64,000 nt of DNA from Marinobacter sp. CHS3-4 (lineage in GTDB: Bacteria; Pseudomonadota; Gammaproteobacteria; Pseudomonadales; Oleiphilaceae). The stretch is from the NCBI RefSeq assembly GCF_030053415.1, contig NZ_JASGBJ010000002.1, forward strand, positions 62,001 through 126,000, read 5' to 3'. The translations under genes and the position numbers were made by a program. The first letter of the stretch is position 1. Each line of letters opens with the position of its first letter. Of the stretch, positions 31,750 to 44,280 are shown piece by piece. The notes under the pieces were generated by a model, which ran no database searches, was not told the origin of the DNA, and worked only from the letters and a program-made list of their open reading frames with translations.

Positions 31750-32964
31750 TTGAGTTCTGTAGATTCCCAGCAACGGATACTGTCCGGTATGCGCCCCACC
31801 GGTAAGCTGCATCTTGGCCATTATCACGGTGTCCTCAAAAACTGGGTGAAGCTTCAGCATGAGTTCGAATGTTTCTTCTTCGTGGCCGACTGGCACGCCC
31901 TGACGACTAACTATGACGACCCCAGCGGGATCGAGCAGAGCGTTTGGGATATGGTCATCGACTGGTTGGCCGCCGGTGTCAATCCCGGCTCGTCCACCAT
32001 GTTTATTCAGTCGAAGGTGCCAGAGCACGCTGAATTACATCTTCTGTTGTCCATGATCACGCCACTGGGTTGGCTGGAGCGGATTCCCACCTACAAGGAC
32101 CAACAGGAAAAGCTGCGCGAGAAAGACCTGGCCACCTATGGCTTTCTGGGGTACCCGTTGCTGCAAAGCGCGGACATTCTGATGTATCGCGCCGGCCGGG
32201 TTCCCGTTGGCGCGGATCAGGTTTCCCACGTTGAGATTACCCGAGAGATCGCCCGCCGGTTTAACCACATCTATGGCCGTGAACCAGGGTTTGAAGAGCA
32301 GGCCGAAGGCGCCATCGTCAAGATGGGCAAGAAAAACGCCAAGCTGTATCGCAACTTGAAAAAGCGTTATCAGGAAGAGGGCGATATGGATGCCCTTGAG
32401 ACCGCTCGGGCACTGCTTAAAGAGCAACAGAACATTTCCCTGGGAGACCGGGAACGTTTGTACGGTTACATTGAGGGTGGCGGCAAGGTCATCCTTCCGG
32501 AACCGCAGCCTTTGCTCGCGCCTGATTCAAAAATGCCCGGATTGGATGGGCAAAAAATGTCCAAATCCTACAACAACACCATAGGTTTGCGCGAAGATCC
32601 GGATTCGGTATCCCAGAAAGTACGAACCATGCAAACAGACCCTCAACGGGTCCGCCGCACCGATCCGGGCGAGCCTGAAAAATGCCCGGTGTGGGGGCTG
32701 CATCAGGTTTACTCTGATAGTGATACTCAGAAATGGGTTCAAACCGGCTGTCGCAGTGCCGGAATTGGCTGCATCGAATGCAAAACTCCGCTGATTGAAG
32801 CGATTGTGGAAGAGCAGAAGCCCCTGCATGAGCGGGCTGAAGAGTACGAAAACAATCCGGATCTGGTCAGAGCCATCATTGAAGAGGGCAACGAGCACGC
32901 ACGGGATGCGGCGCGGGATACCCTTGAGGAAGTCAGGGCCGCGATGGGGTTGAGCTACCGCTAG
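31750..32964 (+). CDS. trpS: Tryptophanyl-tRNA synthetase with Fe-S type cysteine motif
   Basis: The class I synthetase charges tRNA-Trp. The HIGH-like motif is HLGHYHG near residue 24 and KMSKS is intact in GQKMSKSYNN. At 404 residues it is longer than the ~334-residue Escherichia coli enzyme; an extra lysine/glutamate-rich segment lies before KMSKS (about 195-250). The C-terminal domain has C312-x21-C334-x6-C341-x2-C344, close to the C-x22-C-x6-C-x2-C pattern that binds a 4Fe-4S cluster in Thermotoga TrpRS. Translation starts at TTG, with AAAGGAG eight bases upstream. It heads an apparent trpS-scpA-scpB-rluB operon (spacers 25, 38 and 31 bp). Confidence 0.95.
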   Translation: MSSVDSQQRILSGMRPTGKLHLGHYHGVLKNWVKLQHEFECFFFVADWHALTTNYDDPSGIEQSVWDMVIDWLAAGVNPGSSTMFIQSKVPEHAELHLLLSMITPLGWLERIPTYKDQQEKLREKDLATYGFLGYPLLQSADILMYRAGRVPVGADQVSHVEITREIARRFNHIYGREPGFEEQAEGAIVKMGKKNAKLYRNLKKRYQEEGDMDALETARALLKEQQNISLGDRERLYGYIEGGGKVILPEPQPLLAPDSKMPGLDGQKMSKSYNNTIGLREDPDSVSQKVRTMQTDPQRVRRTDPGEPEKCPVWGLHQVYSDSDTQKWVQTGCRSAGIGCIECKTPLIEAIVEEQKPLHERAEEYENNPDLVRAIIEEGNEHARDAARDTLEEVRAAMGLSYR

Positions 32965-32989
32965 GCGGTCTAAGGGCTCTGGAGGCGTT

Positions 32990-33829
32990 ATGACCGAAGA
33001 CACCACAGGACAACCGGCTGCTGAGGACGTCGCGACGGACACTGCTGATGGGCAGTCGCCTTTGGCACTGGTGTCCGGTAAGCCGGTGGTGGACTTGCCT
33101 CATGACCTCTACATTCCACCGGACGCATTGGCGGTGTTTCTCGAGGCCTTTGAGGGGCCGCTTGACCTACTGCTGTACCTTATTCGTCGCCATAACATGG
33201 ACATCCTTGACATTGATGTGAGCGAAATTACGCGTCAATACATGGATTACATCGGCGCTGTTGAGGCGATGAGGTTTGAATTGGCGGCAGAGTACCTCGT
33301 CATGGCTGCAACACTTGCTGAGATCAAGTCCCGCATGTTGCTGCCACGGCAGGAAAGTGAGGACGAAGAGGAGATTGACCCCAGGGCCGAACTGATTCGG
33401 CGCCTCCAGCAATACGAGAGATTCAAAAAGGCGGCAGAAGACATTGATCAGTTGCCAAGGCAGGAGCGTGACTCGTTTGCCGTTTCCGCGGCTCTGCCCA
33501 GTCTCCCTTCCAGTCAATCGCACCCGGATGTCGATCTAAAGGAAATGCTGCTTGCGTTGCGGGGAGTGTTGGCCAGGGCAGACCTTTTTACCAGTCACCA
33601 TGTGGAAAGGGAGCGGCTCTCAACGCGTGAGCGGATGTCGGCGATTCTGGCCAAATTGAATGATGACCAGTTTGTGAATTTTGAGAGTCTGTTTACGCCC
33701 GAAGAGGGAAAGCTGGGAGTTGTGGTCAGTTTTCTCGCGACTCTTGAACTGGTGAAAGAACAACTGATCGAAGTGGTACAGGCCGAGGTATTGGGGCCAA
33801 TACACGTACGCGCCCGGGCCGTCAGTTAA
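32990..33829 (+). CDS. scpA: Segregation and condensation protein A
   Basis: The 279-residue kleisin has the family core starting at FEGPLDLLLYLIRRHNMDILDI (about residue 51 on), then helical segments and a C-terminal winged helix (SRLSTRERMSAIL to VSFLATLELVKEQ). The first ~45 residues are an acidic, low-complexity extension. ScpA bridges the two heads of Smc and binds ScpB; smc itself is 4 kb downstream. GGAGG lies six bases before the ATG. Confidence 0.94.
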   Translation: MTEDTTGQPAAEDVATDTADGQSPLALVSGKPVVDLPHDLYIPPDALAVFLEAFEGPLDLLLYLIRRHNMDILDIDVSEITRQYMDYIGAVEAMRFELAAEYLVMAATLAEIKSRMLLPRQESEDEEEIDPRAELIRRLQQYERFKKAAEDIDQLPRQERDSFAVSAALPSLPSSQSHPDVDLKEMLLALRGVLARADLFTSHHVERERLSTRERMSAILAKLNDDQFVNFESLFTPEEGKLGVVVSFLATLELVKEQLIEVVQAEVLGPIHVRARAVS

Positions 33830-33867
33830 GCGTGATCAAGGCAATGACATCAGGCTGATTCTTAGTT

Positions 33868-34503
33868 ATGAACGAAGAAAACCTTCTGAAAATTCAGGCG
33901 ATCACCGAAGCCGCGTTACTCGCAGCTGGCAAACCCATGTCACTGGAACAGCTTCGAGATCTGTTTGATGAAGAGGAGCGCCCAGCCAGGCAGGTGATGG
34001 AGCACGTGATGGTCATGCTGGAGTCGGCCTGTGAGGGTCGGGGCTTCGAATTGAAAAAGGTGGCCAGCGGATATCGGCTTCAGGTGCGAGAGGCTTATGC
34101 GCATTGGGTAAGCCGTTTGTTCGAGGAAAAACCCCAGCGCTATTCTCGAGCATTGCTGGAAACACTGGCTCTGATTGCCTACCGCCAGCCTATTACACGA
34201 AGCGAGATAGAAGACATTCGTGGCGTTACTGTCAGCAGCAATATCATTCGAACGCTCCAGGAGAGAGAATGGGTGAGGATTGTGGGGCACAAAGATGTGC
34301 CGGGTCGACCTGCCATGTATGCAACCACCAAACAATTCCTGGATTACTTCAATCTGCAAGGGCTGGATCAGCTGCCACCGCTGTCCGAAATTCGCGATCT
34401 GGAAGAAATTGGTCGCGAAATTGAAAAAAACATGCAGGCGGAGATTGAGTTTGAGGCTGAATCTTCACCCGCAGACCCGGATCCAGAGCAGACACTTCAC
34501 TGA
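33868..34503 (+). CDS. scpB: Segregation and condensation protein B
   Basis: The 211-residue protein consists of two winged-helix domains with the family motif ETLALIAYRQPITRSEIEDIRGV and RPAMYATTKQFLDYFNL; an acidic tail follows. ScpB dimers clamp ScpA in the condensin complex. It sits 38 bases after scpA and before rluB, the standard arrangement in many gammaproteobacteria. Confidence 0.95.
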   Translation: MNEENLLKIQAITEAALLAAGKPMSLEQLRDLFDEEERPARQVMEHVMVMLESACEGRGFELKKVASGYRLQVREAYAHWVSRLFEEKPQRYSRALLETLALIAYRQPITRSEIEDIRGVTVSSNIIRTLQEREWVRIVGHKDVPGRPAMYATTKQFLDYFNLQGLDQLPPLSEIRDLEEIGREIEKNMQAEIEFEAESSPADPDPEQTLH

Positions 34504-34534
34504 CGTTTACGTCAGCCTACTTAAGGATTAAATC

Positions 34535-35512
34535 ATGGCGGCTGATCGCCCCCAGAAACCACGTTCCGCTAAGAAACCGGACGACCAGATGTCGGAATCC
34601 AGTGGACCTGAGCGAATTCAAAAATTGCTCGCGCGTGCCGGAGCCGGCTCGCGGCGCGAAGTAGAAGGCTGGATTGAGGCAGGTCGCCTACAGATTAACG
34701 GTGAGGTCGTTCAACCTGGCCAGAAGGCTACCGTGAATGATCGAATAGAGCTGGATGGAAAGCGGCTCGAGATTGCCTCGGCTGCTCAGGTTCTGCGCCG
34801 TGTGCTGATTTACAACAAGCCAGAAGGTGAAGTGACAACCCGGCGGGACCCCGAGGGGCGCCCCACGGTATTCGATCGTTTGCCGCGACTCCCGGATCAT
34901 CGTTGGATCGCCATTGGCCGACTGGACATAAACACAACGGGACTGGTGCTGTTCACCACAGATGGCGAGCTAGCCAACCGACTGATGCATCCGTCCCGCC
35001 AGATCGATCGTGAATACGCGGTTCGGGTGTTTGGCGAGGTTGATGACGCCATGATTCAGCGCCTGTCTGATGGGGTTTTGCTGGATGACGGCACGGCAAA
35101 GTTTACCGACATATCCCAGGCCGGCGGCAAGGGCATCAACCAGTGGTTTCATGTCACCCTGATGGAAGGGCGTAACCGGGAAGTCAGGCGCCTTTGGGAA
35201 TCCCAGGGCGTAAAGGTCAGTCGGTTGAAGCGGGTTCGATACGGATCTGTGTTTTTACCCAGTCGGCTGACCATGGGCAAGTGGGAAGAGCTGGATCAAA
35301 AGGCCGTGGATGCTTTGAGTCGATCTGTGGGACTGGAGCCGGTCGCTATCCCTGCCAAAACGCCGTCCGAACTGAAGGCTCACGACCGCCAACGCAACAA
35401 GCAGGCTGCACCTTCCAGACGCAAGCCGGGGACGCCAAAATGGCAGGTGGACAGCCGGGGTAGCGAAGGCAAAAAGCCCGCGGCTAAATCACGCAAGAGA
35501 ACCGGGCGTTAG
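34535..35512 (+). CDS. rluB: 23S rRNA pseudouridine synthase RluB
   Basis: The protein has an N-terminal S4 RNA-binding domain (ERIQKLLARAGAGSRREVEGW), a pseudouridine synthase domain with the catalytic aspartate in GRLDINTTGL and the RsuA/RluB motif MEGRNREVRRLWESQG, plus a basic, low-complexity C-terminal tail (about 265-325) typical of RluB. It isomerises U2605 of 23S rRNA in Escherichia coli; the same target is inferred here. AAGGAT precedes the ATG. It converges on the diguanylate cyclase gene with ten bases between stops. Confidence 0.92.
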   Translation: MAADRPQKPRSAKKPDDQMSESSGPERIQKLLARAGAGSRREVEGWIEAGRLQINGEVVQPGQKATVNDRIELDGKRLEIASAAQVLRRVLIYNKPEGEVTTRRDPEGRPTVFDRLPRLPDHRWIAIGRLDINTTGLVLFTTDGELANRLMHPSRQIDREYAVRVFGEVDDAMIQRLSDGVLLDDGTAKFTDISQAGGKGINQWFHVTLMEGRNREVRRLWESQGVKVSRLKRVRYGSVFLPSRLTMGKWEELDQKAVDALSRSVGLEPVAIPAKTPSELKAHDRQRNKQAAPSRRKPGTPKWQVDSRGSEGKKPAAKSRKRTGR

Positions 35513-35537
35513 GCCCGGAAAATCAGGCGTTTTCCGG
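35502..35537. terminator. Overlapping hairpins between rluB and the diguanylate cyclase gene
   Basis: CCGGGC / GCCCGG (35502-35507, 35513-35518) spans the rluB stop, and CCGGAAAA / TTTTCCGG (35515-35522, 35530-35537) follows it and overlaps the stop of the opposing gene. The second, with its terminal A/T pairs, could act in both directions. Confidence 0.5.
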
Positions 35538-36476
35538 CTTCTGAGAGCTTTGTGAAATAGTGGCAAAGATTCGGGTGCAGTTACGTCCCTCTGCTTTTGC
35601 CTGATACAGCGCATCGTCTGCTCTGGTTAACCACTGGTCAGCGCTTTCGTCCTTCGCTCTCATGGCGATGCCACAGCTGATGGTCACCCCAATGGTGGTT
35701 TCGCCACAGTTCACCTGAATTGTGGACACGAAATCTCGAATCCGGTCAGCGACGCCTCTGGCTTCGGTCTCATTGGTGTGAGGCAGAAGAATCGCAAACT
35801 CTTCGCCGCCGAAGCGGTAGACCTCGTCTGAATTCCGAATGGCTTTCTGTATTTCCTGTGCCGCTAATTGGAGTACATGATCGCCGATCACATGACCATG
35901 CTGATCGTTGATCGTTTTGAAATAATCCAGATCACATAGTATCAACGAGTGATTCTGACCATGCCGATCGCCAAGCGAGGTTGTGCGGTTCATGCTGTCA
36001 TCCATGGCACGCTTGTTCGGAATACCGGTCAGTGGATCGGTTAGTGCGGCTTGCTCAACCGCAATGAACCGACAGGCATTCCGGATAGGACAGATGGCTG
36101 CGCCAAGCATCAGCTCAATGCCCTCCAGTTCCTTTTCAGAGAATTTTTTCCGGCGGCTAAAGGTAAGCATTCCGTAAAACTGACCTTCCAGGTTCAGTCG
36201 ATACTCGCAACGGTGGGGCCCGCCCATGCCTGTTGCGTAAACAAAATCTCTGGCGGCGATTTTGTGTCGGTACGTCATGCAATCGATGGGTACAACGGAA
36301 CCCAGCTCTTCAGCCAGAATGCCCATCTGAGTTTCCAGGCTTAACGTGGTTGAAAGCCTGCGCGTGATCAGAGTCAGAACGTCCGGCGACTCTTTCCAGG
36401 CCTCGTGGGATTGCATCAGCATCGCCAGCTTGTGAGAGGTCGTTGTCGGTGTCGGAATAGTAGGAATCTGTTTCAC
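35523..36476 (-). CDS. Soluble diguanylate cyclase (GAF-like domain and GGDEF)
   Basis: The 317-residue protein has an N-terminal region (about 35-150) that resembles a GAF sensor and a GGDEF domain with active-site GGEEF at 223-227. A canonical inhibitory I-site RNSD lies at 214-217, exactly five residues before it, so product feedback is expected. There is no membrane segment or EAL domain, so it should only make cyclic di-GMP. It starts at GTG, nine bases after AAGG. It is followed upstream by an AT-rich region and stands alone; the signal it senses is unknown. Confidence 0.9.
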   Translation of the reverse strand: MKQIPTIPTPTTTSHKLAMLMQSHEAWKESPDVLTLITRRLSTTLSLETQMGILAEELGSVVPIDCMTYRHKIAARDFVYATGMGGPHRCEYRLNLEGQFYGMLTFSRRKKFSEKELEGIELMLGAAICPIRNACRFIAVEQAALTDPLTGIPNKRAMDDSMNRTTSLGDRHGQNHSLILCDLDYFKTINDQHGHVIGDHVLQLAAQEIQKAIRNSDEVYRFGGEEFAILLPHTNETEARGVADRIRDFVSTIQVNCGETTIGVTISCGIAMRAKDESADQWLTRADDALYQAKAEGRNCTRIFATISQSSQKPENA

Positions 36477-36749
36477 GGGATTCAGCCTTTTCGGTATTTG
36501 GAGGCTGTTTAAGCATGTATCTTGCCAATATTCATAAAATCAATTAAAACATATATATAAATACGTAACCTCAAGCTAACTATTATAAATAAATGGGGTG
36601 TGCCGCCCCCAGCGCCAAAAATCTGGCAAGACATTTCCGCCCGGTGAAATGGACCGAAAATCAGCTTAAAAGGATTGGGCTGACCTTCGCCTGTGATAAA
36701 CTTCGGAGCTTTACTCTCAGACGTCGATTGAAAGGGATCATTCAGAAAT
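36477..36749. other. AT-rich spacer between the diguanylate cyclase and GntR genes
   Basis: The stretch 36530-36595 is strikingly AT-rich (ATATATATAAATA, TATTATAAATAAA) compared with the GC-rich surroundings. It lies in a divergent promoter region and might bind a nucleoid protein such as an H-NS-like silencer; several hexamers resemble -10 boxes but none is paired with a convincing -35. Confidence 0.45.
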
Positions 36750-37433
36750 ATGAGGTTTCAGGCCCCGGAAAGTTTGTCCGAGCAAATTGCCCAGCATCTG
36801 GGGCAGCGCATTGTTACAGGGGATCTGGCTCCCGGCGCGCGCATCCAGGAGCTGAAGGTATCTGGGGAGCTGAACGTCAGTCGTGGTTCCGTTCGCGAGG
36901 CATTACTGATACTTCAAAGGCGTCACCTCGTTGAGATTTTCCCGCGCCGAGGGGCCGTGGTCTCTCGCCTTAGCCCAGAATTGGTCAACAGTCTGTATGA
37001 CATCTACATCGATCTGCTCTGCATGCTGGGCCGAAAGGTGCTGGAACGCTGGTCCGGGCCTGAGCTGACCGGCGTGATGGGTCAGGTTCGCGAATTACAG
37101 ACGGTGATTGATGCCCTCAATTCCACCGGCGGGGATGCGGCAGAGCAGGTCATCGACGCTGGCTTCGGTGTTATGAGATACGCCTATGATCTGGTGGAGA
37201 ACCCGTTCCTCGAAGAAACGCTGGAGAATTTCAAGCCAGCGATCAGCCGCACCTATTTCGTGGCACTCGAAAACTTCAGGGGCGAAATGGAGGCTACCGC
37301 GAATTTTTTCCGTCAACTGGCAGAAGCGGCTACATCGGACGACGCTGCAAGACTCGAGCAGGTTATCCGGGAATTTGGCGAACATCAGCGGCACCAGGTG
37401 CTGAGCATTCTTGAGACAGGAGTAGAAGCCTGA
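36750..37433 (+). CDS. GntR family regulator (FCD subfamily) upstream of smc
   Basis: The 227-residue protein has an N-terminal winged helix-turn-helix of the GntR type (about 8-75, LSEQIAQHLGQRIVTGDLAPG and RGSVREALLIL) and an all-helical C-terminal ligand-binding domain of the FCD kind (about 85-220). Such regulators usually respond to acids or other small metabolites. Its stop is one base from the smc ATG, so the genes must share a transcript; the same regulator-smc order occurs in pseudomonads. Its target and ligand are unknown, and autoregulation of the smc operon is an inference. The ribosome-binding site is weak. Confidence 0.85.
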   Translation: MRFQAPESLSEQIAQHLGQRIVTGDLAPGARIQELKVSGELNVSRGSVREALLILQRRHLVEIFPRRGAVVSRLSPELVNSLYDIYIDLLCMLGRKVLERWSGPELTGVMGQVRELQTVIDALNSTGGDAAEQVIDAGFGVMRYAYDLVENPFLEETLENFKPAISRTYFVALENFRGEMEATANFFRQLAEAATSDDAARLEQVIREFGEHQRHQVLSILETGVEA

Positions 37434-37434
37434 T

Positions 37435-40400
37435 ATGCGCCTCAAGTCCATCAAGCTGGCAGGGTTCAAGTCCTTCGTAGACCCGACCACCGTTCCTTTC
37501 CCCAGCAACATGACGTCGGTTGTTGGGCCCAACGGCTGCGGGAAATCGAACATCATTGACGCGGTTCGCTGGGTGATGGGCGAAAGCTCTGCGAAGTATC
37601 TGCGCGGCGAATCCATGACGGACGTCATCTTCAATGGATCCAGCGCCCGCAAGCCGGTAGGTCAGGCCTCTATAGAACTCGTCTTTGACAACAGCGATGG
37701 CTCCGCTCCGGGCGAGTTCGCCCGTTTTACCGAAATTTCGGTGCGTCGGAGGGTCTCGAGAGAGGGTCAGTCGGAATATTTCCTGAATGGGTCAAAATGT
37801 CGTCGCCGTGACATCACCGATCTCTTTCTGGGTACCGGCCTTGGCCCGCGCAGCTACGCCATCATCGAGCAGGGGATGATTTCGCGCCTGATTGAAGCGA
37901 AACCCGAAGAATTGCGCGTATACATCGAAGAAGCTGCCGGCATCTCCAAGTACAAAGAGCGTCGCAAGGAAACGGAGAACCGTATCCGCCGTACCCAGGA
38001 AAACCTCGAACGCCTGACCGATCTGCGCGACGAGCTTGGGCGCCAGCTCCAACACCTGGAACGCCAGGCCGAAGCGGCCGAGAAATACAAAGCCTACAAA
38101 CAGGAAGAGCGTCAAAAGAAGGCAGAACTGACGGTTTTGCGCTGGCAGTCTTTGGATAAAGAGCTTCAGGCATCCAAAAATCTCATCCGAGATACGGAAC
38201 TCGAGCTGGAAAAGCATCTGACGGAGCGCGTAAACCTGGAAACGTCGCTCGAAGCTCTGCGAGAGCAGCATCAGGACCGAAACGAGCATTTCAATCGTGC
38301 CCAGGCAAATTATTACGAAGCCGGTGCAGACATCGCTCGAGTTGAACAAAGTGTTGAGCACCAGAAAGAGCGGAGTCGGCAAACCGCCGCGGAGCTCGAT
38401 CAGGCGCTGGCCAACCAGCGTGAATTGGCGCAGGAACTTGAGCAGGATCAGCGGAAACTTTCCTCAATTCAGGAGGAACTGGATCAGCTGGAGCCGGAAC
38501 AGGAAACATTGACGTTAAGGTCTGAAGAATCGGGCGAACAGCTTCAGCAGGCTGAGGACGCCATGAGCGAATGGCAGCACCAGTGGGAAGAGTTCAGTGC
38601 CAGGGCTTCCGATGCGCGGCGTCAGGCGGAGCTTTCGCAATCCCGAATCCAGTCACTGGACACCGCCATTGAACAACTGCGAAACCGTCAACAGCGCATG
38701 TCTGATGAAAAGTCGTTGCTGGAAGAGCAGCTGGATCGCGCCGAGCTGGATGCGATGCTGGAACAGCAGGCTGAACTGGAGTTGAAGCGAGAAGAGGCCG
38801 CCGAGCGAATCAGCACACTGCAGGAAGAGTTTCAGGAAGCCAGACAACAGCAACGTGAGGCTGAGAGCGTTGCTGGGGAGGCACGTCAGGACGTCCAGAG
38901 CCTTAAGGCGTCGCTAGAATCCCAGCAGGCGTTGCTGGATGAACAAATGGGCAGTGACAATGAATCCCTGAGTGAGTGGTTATCAGACCATAGCCTGGGC
39001 GAGAAGGACCGTCTTGCAAAAACGCTGGACATCGAGGATGGCTGGGAGTTCGCCGCGGAACAGGTGATTGGACGATTCACTCAGGGCCTGTCTGTTCCCG
39101 GTTTCGACAGCCTGAAAGACTCATTGGTGGCCGCTCCTCGAGGTCTTGCGATCGTGGGGAGTGGAAACGATGCTGAAGCTCAGGCTGGCACCCAGGCATC
39201 CGGTACTCTGGCGTCAAAAGTAAGCGGCGCAGGTGGTTTAGCGCTATCACTGGCACAGGTAACCACCGCAAACAGTTTGCAAGAGGCCCTTGAAAAGCAG
39301 GCAGGCCTCGGCGCCGGGCAGAGTGTGATCACCCGGGAAGGTGCCTGGCTTGCCAGGGACTGGATTTTGATGCCGGAGTCTGAATCGTCACACGTTGGCG
39401 TGATTGAGCGTCAGAAAAAGGTCAATGAATTGGCCAGTGACCTGGACGCCGCTGAATCCAGGCTGCAATCGGCGGAGGCTCGGCTCGAGCAGGCGCTCGA
39501 AACAGCCGAGAAAGCAGACCATGCCAGAGAAAACGCACAGGCACAGCTTTCTGAAGTGGATCGCGAGGCCTCCGATCTCTCTTCCCGTGTGAGTGGATTA
39601 AAAGCGCGCGCTGAGCAAATAGAAGACCGCTTGCATCGCATCAGTGAAGACATGAGCGACGTTAGCCTGCAACTGGAGGAGCAGCAGGAGCAGCTGCTGG
39701 AAGCGCGAGAGGAATGGCAGGAAGCGCTGGCCTCGACAGAGACCAGCGATGAGGAAAAAGAAACGTTGCTGGAGCGTAGGGATACCCTGCGGGAAAACCT
39801 TGATAACCTTCGTCAGGCGGCCAGACACGACCGCGACAGGGCGCACCAGTTACAGCTTCAGTTGCAATCGCTGCACAGCCAGAGAGATGGGCTGAAACAA
39901 ACCCTTGACCGGATGGAGCTGCAGCGGGAGCGGCTTGAGGAACGTCTGGAGTTTCTCCGGGAGAGCCGTGAAACCGCTGAAGAGCCCATCGAGGACCTCA
40001 AGATGCAGTTGGAGGGTCTTTTGGAACGCCGCTTGGCTGAGGAACAAAAGCTGTCCGAAGCGCGCGATTCACTTGAGGACATCGATCGCCAGGTTCGTGA
40101 AAAGGAGCAGGGGCGCAGTCGCATCGAGCAGCAGATCCAGGAAGTCAGGGCCAGGCTTGAGAAATCAAAAATGGAGTCCCAGGCTACAGAAATCCGCGCA
40201 GCCCAGCATCTGGAACAGCTTGAAGAGCTGGATGTGCAGTTGAGCGAGGTTGTCGAATCCTTGCCTGATGGCGCGACAGAGAAAGCCTGGTCGGACGATA
40301 TGGAAAAGATTGCTGGTCGAATTCAACGGCTAGGGGCGATCAACCTGGCAGCGATCGAGGAGTTTCAGGTTCAGAGTGAGCGTAAGCAGTATCTGGATAG

Positions 40401-40944
40401 CCAGAACGAAGATCTGCTTGAGGCACTGGAAACTCTGGATAATGCCATCCGCAAGATTGACCGCGAGACACGACAACGGTTCAAAGAAACCTTTGACAAG
40501 GTGAATGGAGGACTCCAGGCGCTGTTCCCGAAAGTGTTTGGCGGTGGCAACGCCTATCTGGAACTGACGGGTGAAGACCTGCTGGAGACCGGTGTGGCCA
40601 TCATGGCCAGGCCTCCGGGCAAGAAGAACAGCACCATTCACCTGTTATCGGGCGGTGAAAAGGCTCTGACGGCTATCGCGCTGGTGTTCTCGATTTTCCA
40701 GCTGAACCCGGCGCCTTTCTGTATGCTCGACGAAGTGGATGCCCCGCTGGACGATGCCAACGTTGGTCGTTACGCCAACATGGTGAAGGAAATGTCCAAG
40801 CAGGTTCAGTTCATTTACATCACGCACAACAAAATTGCGATGGAAATGGCCGACCAGTTGATGGGTGTCACCATGCATGAACCGGGGTGCTCCCGATTGG
40901 TGTCGGTGGATGTAGATGAAGCCGCTGCATTGGCGGACGCCTGA
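37435..40944 (+). CDS. smc: Chromosome segregation ATPase Smc
   Basis: The 1169-residue SMC protein has Walker A GPNGCGKSN near residue 32, long coiled coils (about 170-500 and 660-1000, rich in Glu/Gln/Leu), a central hinge (about 505-655), the signature LLSGGEKALTAIALVFSIF and Walker B FCMLDEVDAPLDDANV. With ScpA and ScpB it forms the condensin that organises and segregates the chromosome. It is cotranscribed with the GntR gene (1-bp gap) and probably with zipA and ligA. Its stop lies in a 14-bp palindrome (40938-40951). Confidence 0.97.
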   Translation: MRLKSIKLAGFKSFVDPTTVPFPSNMTSVVGPNGCGKSNIIDAVRWVMGESSAKYLRGESMTDVIFNGSSARKPVGQASIELVFDNSDGSAPGEFARFTEISVRRRVSREGQSEYFLNGSKCRRRDITDLFLGTGLGPRSYAIIEQGMISRLIEAKPEELRVYIEEAAGISKYKERRKETENRIRRTQENLERLTDLRDELGRQLQHLERQAEAAEKYKAYKQEERQKKAELTVLRWQSLDKELQASKNLIRDTELELEKHLTERVNLETSLEALREQHQDRNEHFNRAQANYYEAGADIARVEQSVEHQKERSRQTAAELDQALANQRELAQELEQDQRKLSSIQEELDQLEPEQETLTLRSEESGEQLQQAEDAMSEWQHQWEEFSARASDARRQAELSQSRIQSLDTAIEQLRNRQQRMSDEKSLLEEQLDRAELDAMLEQQAELELKREEAAERISTLQEEFQEARQQQREAESVAGEARQDVQSLKASLESQQALLDEQMGSDNESLSEWLSDHSLGEKDRLAKTLDIEDGWEFAAEQVIGRFTQGLSVPGFDSLKDSLVAAPRGLAIVGSGNDAEAQAGTQASGTLASKVSGAGGLALSLAQVTTANSLQEALEKQAGLGAGQSVITREGAWLARDWILMPESESSHVGVIERQKKVNELASDLDAAESRLQSAEARLEQALETAEKADHARENAQAQLSEVDREASDLSSRVSGLKARAEQIEDRLHRISEDMSDVSLQLEEQQEQLLEAREEWQEALASTETSDEEKETLLERRDTLRENLDNLRQAARHDRDRAHQLQLQLQSLHSQRDGLKQTLDRMELQRERLEERLEFLRESRETAEEPIEDLKMQLEGLLERRLAEEQKLSEARDSLEDIDRQVREKEQGRSRIEQQIQEVRARLEKSKMESQATEIRAAQHLEQLEELDVQLSEVVESLPDGATEKAWSDDMEKIAGRIQRLGAINLAAIEEFQVQSERKQYLDSQNEDLLEALETLDNAIRKIDRETRQRFKETFDKVNGGLQALFPKVFGGGNAYLELTGEDLLETGVAIMARPPGKKNSTIHLLSGGEKALTAIALVFSIFQLNPAPFCMLDEVDAPLDDANVGRYANMVKEMSKQVQFIYITHNKIAMEMADQLMGVTMHEPGCSRLVSVDVDEAAALADA

Positions 40945-40951
40945 TCAGGCG
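40938..40951. repeat. 14-bp perfect palindrome at the smc stop
   Basis: CGCCTGATCAGGCG overlaps the TGA stop of smc. Being short, it may be chance, a weak hairpin or a protein site. Confidence 0.3.
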
Positions 40952-41063
40952 CGTCTCAGAGGTAGATGACAAAACGGCCATCCTGGCCCCAAAGCGTTGT
41001 ATTCAAACCAGCGTTTTCATAGAGTAACAGCGTTGTAGATATCGCAAACAGGACAGCAGAACT

Positions 41064-44146
<3,083 letters not shown>

Positions 44147-44280
44147 TCATCCCGCCTCCGGTCGTGATCAGAATCTGAGAACTCGCGCAGATCCCCCTTT
44201 CTGTAAATTGATTACCATAAGTCTGTTCTGTAACGGTGTGTAAAGCACCCATAAAAACAAAGCTCTGAAACGGACTTTAT

